Positions 58,856 to 64,000 of a stretch of DNA of 64,000 bases are shown here, one piece after another (the first letter of the stretch is position 1; each line of letters starts with the position of its first letter). The position numbers and the translations under genes were made by a program. Where the stretch lies: positions 1,169,709 to 1,233,708 of the forward strand of contig NW_006763147.1 of NCBI RefSeq assembly GCF_000264905.1. The letters are read 5' to 3'. The DNA comes from Stereum hirsutum FP-91666 SS1. Lineage: Eukaryota; Basidiomycota; Agaricomycetes; Russulales; Stereaceae. The notes beneath the pieces were generated by a model. It did no database searches. It saw only the letters and a list, made by a program, of their open reading frames with translations, and was not told the origin of the DNA.

Positions 58856-61800
58856 CTATGAGCTGAAACCACCAGTCGCCAATGAATCCGGCACGGCTCC
58901 CGCTCCCAATCCACTGTCACATCCACTTTCGGGCACCTCACTCCCCACCGCAATCACCACTTCACCACCGCCAACTAAATCTCCCCACTCAATCCAACAT
59001 AAACTCCCCGTCTCTGTACCGTTCACCTTCACGCTCTGAACATACACATTGCCTCCCTCAGATGGAGCGGCCACAATACTCGAAGGGTCAAAGTTTTTGA
59101 CGGTGACGGTGGTGGTGGTGCCGAAGAAGTTGTTGGAGAGAGTGTAGGAGGAAACCAGGGGTGAACCAATGAGAACTTGACGGGAGGAGGGGACAGGGTA
59201 GAGGCCAAGGATGTGGAAGGTTAAAAGCGCACTCATTGCACCGCTATCATCGTTACCGGGAATCTGTGAGAGGATATCAATATCGATAGCCATGTAGAGA
59301 AAAGCGTAAGTCAGTGAAAGACATGAAGCGTGCAAGGTTCCGGTCGAGCCACAGCAGCGTTTCCGAACAGAACCACACTGAAAAGGCTTATACAACAGTG
59401 AAGAGTACTCACACCACCAATACCAGTGTTGAAGTTGTCAAACACCACCTCTCGGACCCTCAATGCACTCAGGTCTGGACGGTTGGCATAGTGGTATAGC
59501 CATGGCGTTTGAAAGCCGGGCTCGTTTCCAGCTTCGAAATACCCCCCGTCGAAATAGTGGTCCCTGTAGAAATATAGAATAGTCATCAGTACGCTGTGAA
59601 TGCCGAATGCGCATGACAGAACATACAATCTACTGATGAACGTGTCGTTGCCGCCCATGAGCTCAATAATCGTAGCCATAGAGTGTGGCGCAAAGAAGGA
59701 CATCTCCCATGATGATGCTAACAGCCCTCGAAGGTTAATCGTTGCACTGCATTGTATATGGTAGTGCTTACATTCGTAGAACCCAACATCGTTATCCGTT
59801 CCCCTTGCACACGAATGCCCAACCGTGTCAACGGGCGAACACGCCACAGGATCGCTGAACGCGAATGTCCCATTCTGAGAAATCGTGCACCCGAGTGAGT
59901 CAATATACTCTTTCTACGGAACCAACCAGACAGAAAAAGATTCGACACACACCGCGAACCTCCTCTGCGCGAAGCCCGTAAAGCCATCACTCGTCACGTT
60001 CGGATCCCACACATTCGCGAAACCCAATGATCGATTCCCATACACCGCGACATCGGACGGATCCTTGCCTAGTGCGAGGGCGGCTTGGCGGACGGCAAAG
60101 TCATTGAGTGAATACTATCAATTCCTGGCGCGTGAGTCCCGGAACTGAGAGAAGAAAGAAAGAAGCTCACTTCTTCGGTCCTCGACGCCTCACGCGTGGG
60201 CAGCCCGGTCGCACCAGAGGGATCAGTCCAGTTCGTAGGGATGTAGCCGAATTCTTTCCAGGCCGTGTTTTGGCGTCCAACTACGTAGTCGCCACCGCCA
60301 CATTGGTCACAAATTTCGCCCAACAGAAGATTATATTAAAAAAATGATGGACCGACCTTCATACCAGTCATCTGGCGTATTCTCTGCCGTGTCTACTAAT
60401 GCTTGGTACAAGTCGTCTGTGGGGACACCCAGCTGTGTACCAAATGCTCCATATTTGACGGCGAAGTCGCCCAGGATGGGCATGCCGTCGCTGCCTCCTT
60501 GGACGTATCCTCTGAATTCACGAGAAAGTACAATCATCAGTATGTGCTGAAGGGAATGGAAAGGGTGGAGGAGGAAGAAAGGGAGGGGCAGACATACTTC
60601 TTGGTGTTATCGCGACATTCGGGGATGTATCCTGAATGGGACGAAATCACCTCGGTCAATAACAATGCCAAGATGGAGAGAAGAGGACGATGGGCATACC
60701 ACTGTTCCTCCATCCATCAATGTAAGCGTTCACGATCTCGGCCCATTCGATGGGAGAGGTGAGCGATAGCAGAGGGTGGACGGTACGGAACGTATCCCAG
60801 GAGCTATCGAATTTAATCAGAGACCCACAGCATCTGAGAGGAATAGGACAGAACGTACCAGAAGAGGGCATCATAGAAAGGGTACGGAGAGTCCCAGTAC
60901 GGGTTCTCGCCGGACAAGTTGGCGGGAACAAGCGAAGCACGATACAACTGTCCGCCCGCCAACACATCCACGTTAACATACCCCATCAGCCACCACGACG
61001 ATCTTCTGCGACAAAATATGACTGATGAATTAGAACTGACCGAAGAATACAGCAACTCAACCACCGTCGCGTTCTCCTTGTCCGTATCTACAACAACCCT
61101 CTCGAGCACATCCTCCCACTTCTCCCTACTCGCACTCTGCACCTCATCCCAGTCCCAATCCTGAATCTCTTCTTCCGCGTTCGAACATGCTTGATCTGTG
61201 CTGATGAACGAGACACCGAACCTAGCAAGCACTGAGTTCGTGGTGGAGGTGTTGGAGGTGTCGAAAGAGAGGAGGGCTCCTGCTTGTAGGGTGTAGGGTG
61301 AGGAAACGAGTGGGAAGGAGAGCAAAGTGGTGTTTGGGGTGATGGTGATGGCGGAAGAGTTGGTCGTTGTGGATTGATAGGTTGCGAATTGGAGGAGGGG
61401 TTGAGAGGAGATGGTGGTCGGGGGAAGGAAGTCGTAGCACGCATGGACGGTATAGTTCTCCACCCCATAACTCTATAGTACAACACAAAATCCATAATTT
61501 CAATATGATATATTCGTAGATAGGAGAGACAACGAGAGAAGAAAAAACAGACCTGCAAGAATGTCCCTGTGAGCGTGATCCTCGCCGTATCAGCATCCAC
61601 GTTAATCTCCCCACCCTCAAACGATCTCTGCAAATCATTCGTCAAATCGACCACAACTTGGTTCGTGGTACTATTCTCTGGGTAGGTGAATCGAATGAGA
61701 CCCGCTCGACGTGTGGAGGTCGTTTCGAGTTTGATCCCGTTGACGAACTGGGTGGTAAAGTATCCCGGTTCCGCCGCTGTAGCGTCGTAGGGCCACAATA

Positions 61801-63096
61801 CAACATGACGACAAAGGAAAATGATAGGAAGTTCGAAATGGGACTGAATTCGGAGAAGATTAGTTTGGGAGGATCTTGACGACGTACCGTCAGTATTTGC
61901 AGCTCTGAGAGCTTCTCTTGCGGAGAGACCGACTGGGCAGGACGTGAAAGAACAATCCGCAAGAGGAAAGAGCGGGAAGAAACCGTATCCGCCTTCGGTG
62001 TTTCCTGCAGTTGTAATCAGAAATCAATTTGCGGATTCGGGCAATAAAGTGAGAGCCGCTGGGGAAGGTCAAAGAGCGAAACATCCACGACGGTAGGGTA
62101 GCGAGTGTAGCAGAGAACTCGAGGCCTGAGGGCTAAGGACAAGTGCAACTCGGACCTAGGCCGAAATGTGGACCACCTGCCAACAAGGCTAAGAACGTGA
62201 CAATTACTTCTGCTCTCAGTAGAGGCACCATCACGGCATTAGGTAGGCCTTCCTACCACTCACTCGTAGTGTGTACCTGTACCGTGACCCAAGCTCGCAT
62301 GTCCACACCGGAACGAAAATAGCATTCTCATCCAGACGACTCGTTGCACATGCAACGACTTCAGGTGAGTCCAGGTACAATAATATGGTATCTTTCTCTG
62401 GGAGCCGTGTGCAGAGCACGAACGTTCGTCCATTCTACCATGCGCACCAGGCGCTGCCTTGTCCTGATTGATATCGAGTAGTAGATATATGTGCTCACCT
62501 CCAGTTCCTTCGTCGTGCATGAGGGATATTCCTATAAGCGAGGTTCATGATCAAGGGTTCGAGGACGGTGAACTTGGAAGGAAGGAGGTTCATACCGGTT
62601 ACGGAGGAGTTATCATGGATATAGCCTGCTTGACGGGCTGGACGAGTAAATAAATAGTTGATGAGAGTCAGCACCCATGCCAAGTCTCAGAAAATCAAAC
62701 CTCACGCGTCTCGTCTACGTCGATGCCGACCTACTCGTACATATGAATGAGGCTACTGCTCTCCATGCTCCCCGTTTTGCTTTGCATGGAGAACGATGCT
62801 CACCTTGACCATAGCATGCGGAACGGCAGCACCTTCCAATCATCATCACCAACGTCATCGACACAGTGAGTTCCTGCTTCAAAGACATAGAAAGCAGAAA
62901 GAACGAACTCACCAGGGAACGCGTTCCCCCCACTACCCCCATTCGCACCCGACGCAGTCCCGATGAAAAGGTTAACGAAAGACGTTAGGTTCGTTGATTG
63001 AGCTAGGACACCTTGTCCATGGCTAGGAGCGTAGGGATTCAGATGTTGAAACCCTCCGAGTAAGAAGAGGATGCTGGAGAACTTTAAGGGAAACAT
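58856..63096 (-). CDS. Secreted glycoside hydrolase family 92 (alpha-1,2-mannosidase)
   Basis: GH92 enzymes are Ca2+-dependent inverting exo-alpha-mannosidases that trim high-mannose glycans. ATG 63096 gives a signal peptide (MFPLKFSSILFLLGGFQHLNPYA), then VLAQSTNLTSFVNLFIGT, GGNAFPG, the family opening. Further pieces are HDNSSVTGMNLLPS, FFPLFPLADC-like SCPVG, TSTRRAGLIRFTYPEN, ITLTGTFLQ, VSFISTDQACSNAEEEI, RLFPTC/HPLLSLTSPIEWAEIVNAYIDGWRNSG, MPILGDFAVKYG, DDWYEGR, RQNTAWKEFGYIPTNW and, near the end, DIDILSQIPGNDDSGAMSALL with GLYPV. The GNDDSG block is a conserved active-site region. The C-terminal beta domain reads VKVNGTETGSLCWIEW and ends at TAG 58856-58858. More than ten introns; about 800 aa. 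An ATG at 63181 leads into a stop and is not used. Confidence 0.92.
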
Positions 63097-63466
63097 CACG
63101 GCCAGAACCAGCACTGGTACTGAATGTCACTGCCAAGGTGAGGTGATAGAGAAGAGCAACTCGAACACTTTCGAGCATCATGATGGATGATGAGACTTTA
63201 AATATACCACGGGCTATGCAATCAACTCTCGAACGTTGATGGGTTATAGTTATCGAGCTCGAAGCCATACAGTTTCGTTGCATGCGGTGACGGTGGTCAT
63301 CAGCTACAAAACATCAACGTTGCTTTAGAGGGGTGCATGACGTCGAAGCCGCCGGGCCGGCTCCTTCCGAACATTGGGCGCCTGTTCGTCTTTGCAATGC
63401 TTGAGCTTGGGCGCTTGCTCAACGTTTTGAACCACTTCAGGCTTGACTTTGAGGTCGACCGCGACG
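63097..63466. other. Divergent promoter region (GH92 / ETFB)
   Basis: 370 bp between genes read in opposite directions. On the minus strand an AT-rich TATATTTAAAG lies about 100 nt upstream of the GH92 ATG. Nothing else recognised. Confidence 0.4.
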
Positions 63467-64000
63467 ATGAGGCCTACCGCTGCTCGGTTGCTGAATATTC
63501 TCGTTCCTGTGAAGCGGTAGGAGTCTATCCACTTGATACGAGCACTATGCTCATGATTTTGGGGTTTTGTTTACTAGATGTGTGGACTATGCGGTCAAAA
63601 TCCGTGTAAACCCACAGCAGACGGGCATTGACCTTAATGTCAAACACTCCATGGTCTGCCCCTCCGTCTTCTATATACCCACGAAACAACCTCATGATTT
63701 ACTTTCTCTCTGTCCACGTCCACACAGAACCCGTTTGACGAGATTGGTACGTCGTAGCAGCCATTGAGACATCGCTGCATCCAATGAGAATAACACATGC
63801 CACCGACTCCAGCTGTCGAAGAAGCCGTCCGCCTACGCGAACGTCTCAAAGACCACATCAAATCCATAAAAGTAGTAACCATCGGTCCCCCCAAATCCTC
63901 CGAAACCCTGCGCACCGCCCTCGCCATGGGCGCCGACTCCGGTCTACACATCGAGCTTCCCGACTCCGCTCCTGCGCCCGAACCGCTCGGAATCGCACGG
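63467..64000 (+). CDS. ETFB: Electron transfer flavoprotein beta subunit (3' end outside window)
   Basis: Mitochondrial matrix protein that, with the alpha subunit, carries electrons from acyl-CoA dehydrogenases to ETF-ubiquinone oxidoreductase. ATG 63467 opens MRPTAARLLNILVPVKR; the next exon reads CVDYAVKIRVNPQQTGIDLN and VKHSM; a short exon NPFDEIA; the fourth VEEAVRLRERLKDH, IKVVTIGPPKSSETLRTALAMGADSG. These are the adenine/AMP-binding and family signature segments of ETF beta. Introns follow AAGCG, the ATG of KHSM, and GAGATTG, all with GT-AG ends and consistent phases. The window ends within the coding sequence. COQ5 at the other end of the window belongs to the same ubiquinone pathway, but this is not an operon. 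Confidence 0.93.

Noticed and set aside
63097..63181. GH92 start at ATG 63181
   Set aside because: That frame reaches a stop before the VNLFIGT motif; ATG 63096 gives a signal peptide in the correct frame.

Overview
The window comes from a filamentous basidiomycete, probably an Agaricomycete. The genes are dense and cut by many 50-70 nt GT-AG introns. Several families are typical of mushroom genomes: DUF6534 and DUF6533 membrane proteins, secreted PEBP-like proteins, an F-box/LRR-type protein, FIST-domain protein, a class of pseudokinase, and a fungal phytochrome. No rRNA, tRNA or CRISPR array was seen.

Layout. 1-3.9 kb: two tandem DUF6534 genes, the first cut by the window edge. 4.2-12.5 kb: housekeeping genes (COQ5 of ubiquinone synthesis, a TIGR04076 protein, a small secreted cysteine-containing protein, the nuclear exosome nuclease RRP6/EXOSC10) and a pseudokinase. 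13.3-23.7 kb: a rearranged cluster of three secreted PEBP-like genes. 24-34 kb: an S9 peptidase, two paralogous DUF6533 receptor-like proteins, a FIST protein and a decayed peptidase copy. 36.3-42.4 kb: a BOR1/SLC4 transporter and a divergent ABHD12-like hydrolase. 43.3-49.8 kb: a complete phytochrome hybrid histidine kinase. 52-64 kb: a P450, an F-box protein, a small secreted protein, a GH92 alpha-mannosidase and the start of the ETF beta subunit.

The most interesting part is 13.3-22.7 kb. One PEBP gene (called PEBP2 here) has four separate structural lesions: a 207-bp hAT-like MITE with an 8-bp target duplication in the signal peptide; an inversion of about 8.8 kb that splits exon 2 and puts head and tail on opposite strands; a 577-bp hAT-like MITE with an 8-bp duplication in intron 2; and a 5.4-kb DNA transposon in a TA site of exon 3. 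Removing each lesion in thought restores reading frame and splice phase at every junction. The neighbouring copies PEBP1 and PEBP3 have the same four-exon structure and look intact.

The 5.4-kb element has identical 24-bp inverted repeats and an uninterrupted spliced gene of about 1,400 codons. It joins a Ulp1/C48-type SUMO-protease-like domain to a pogo/DDE_1-like transposase. This fusion is the best candidate for an under-described system in the window. The inversion also appears to have separated PEBP3 from its TATA promoter.

Gene models were assembled by eye from splice signals and family resemblance. Exon limits and protein lengths marked approximate should be read that way.
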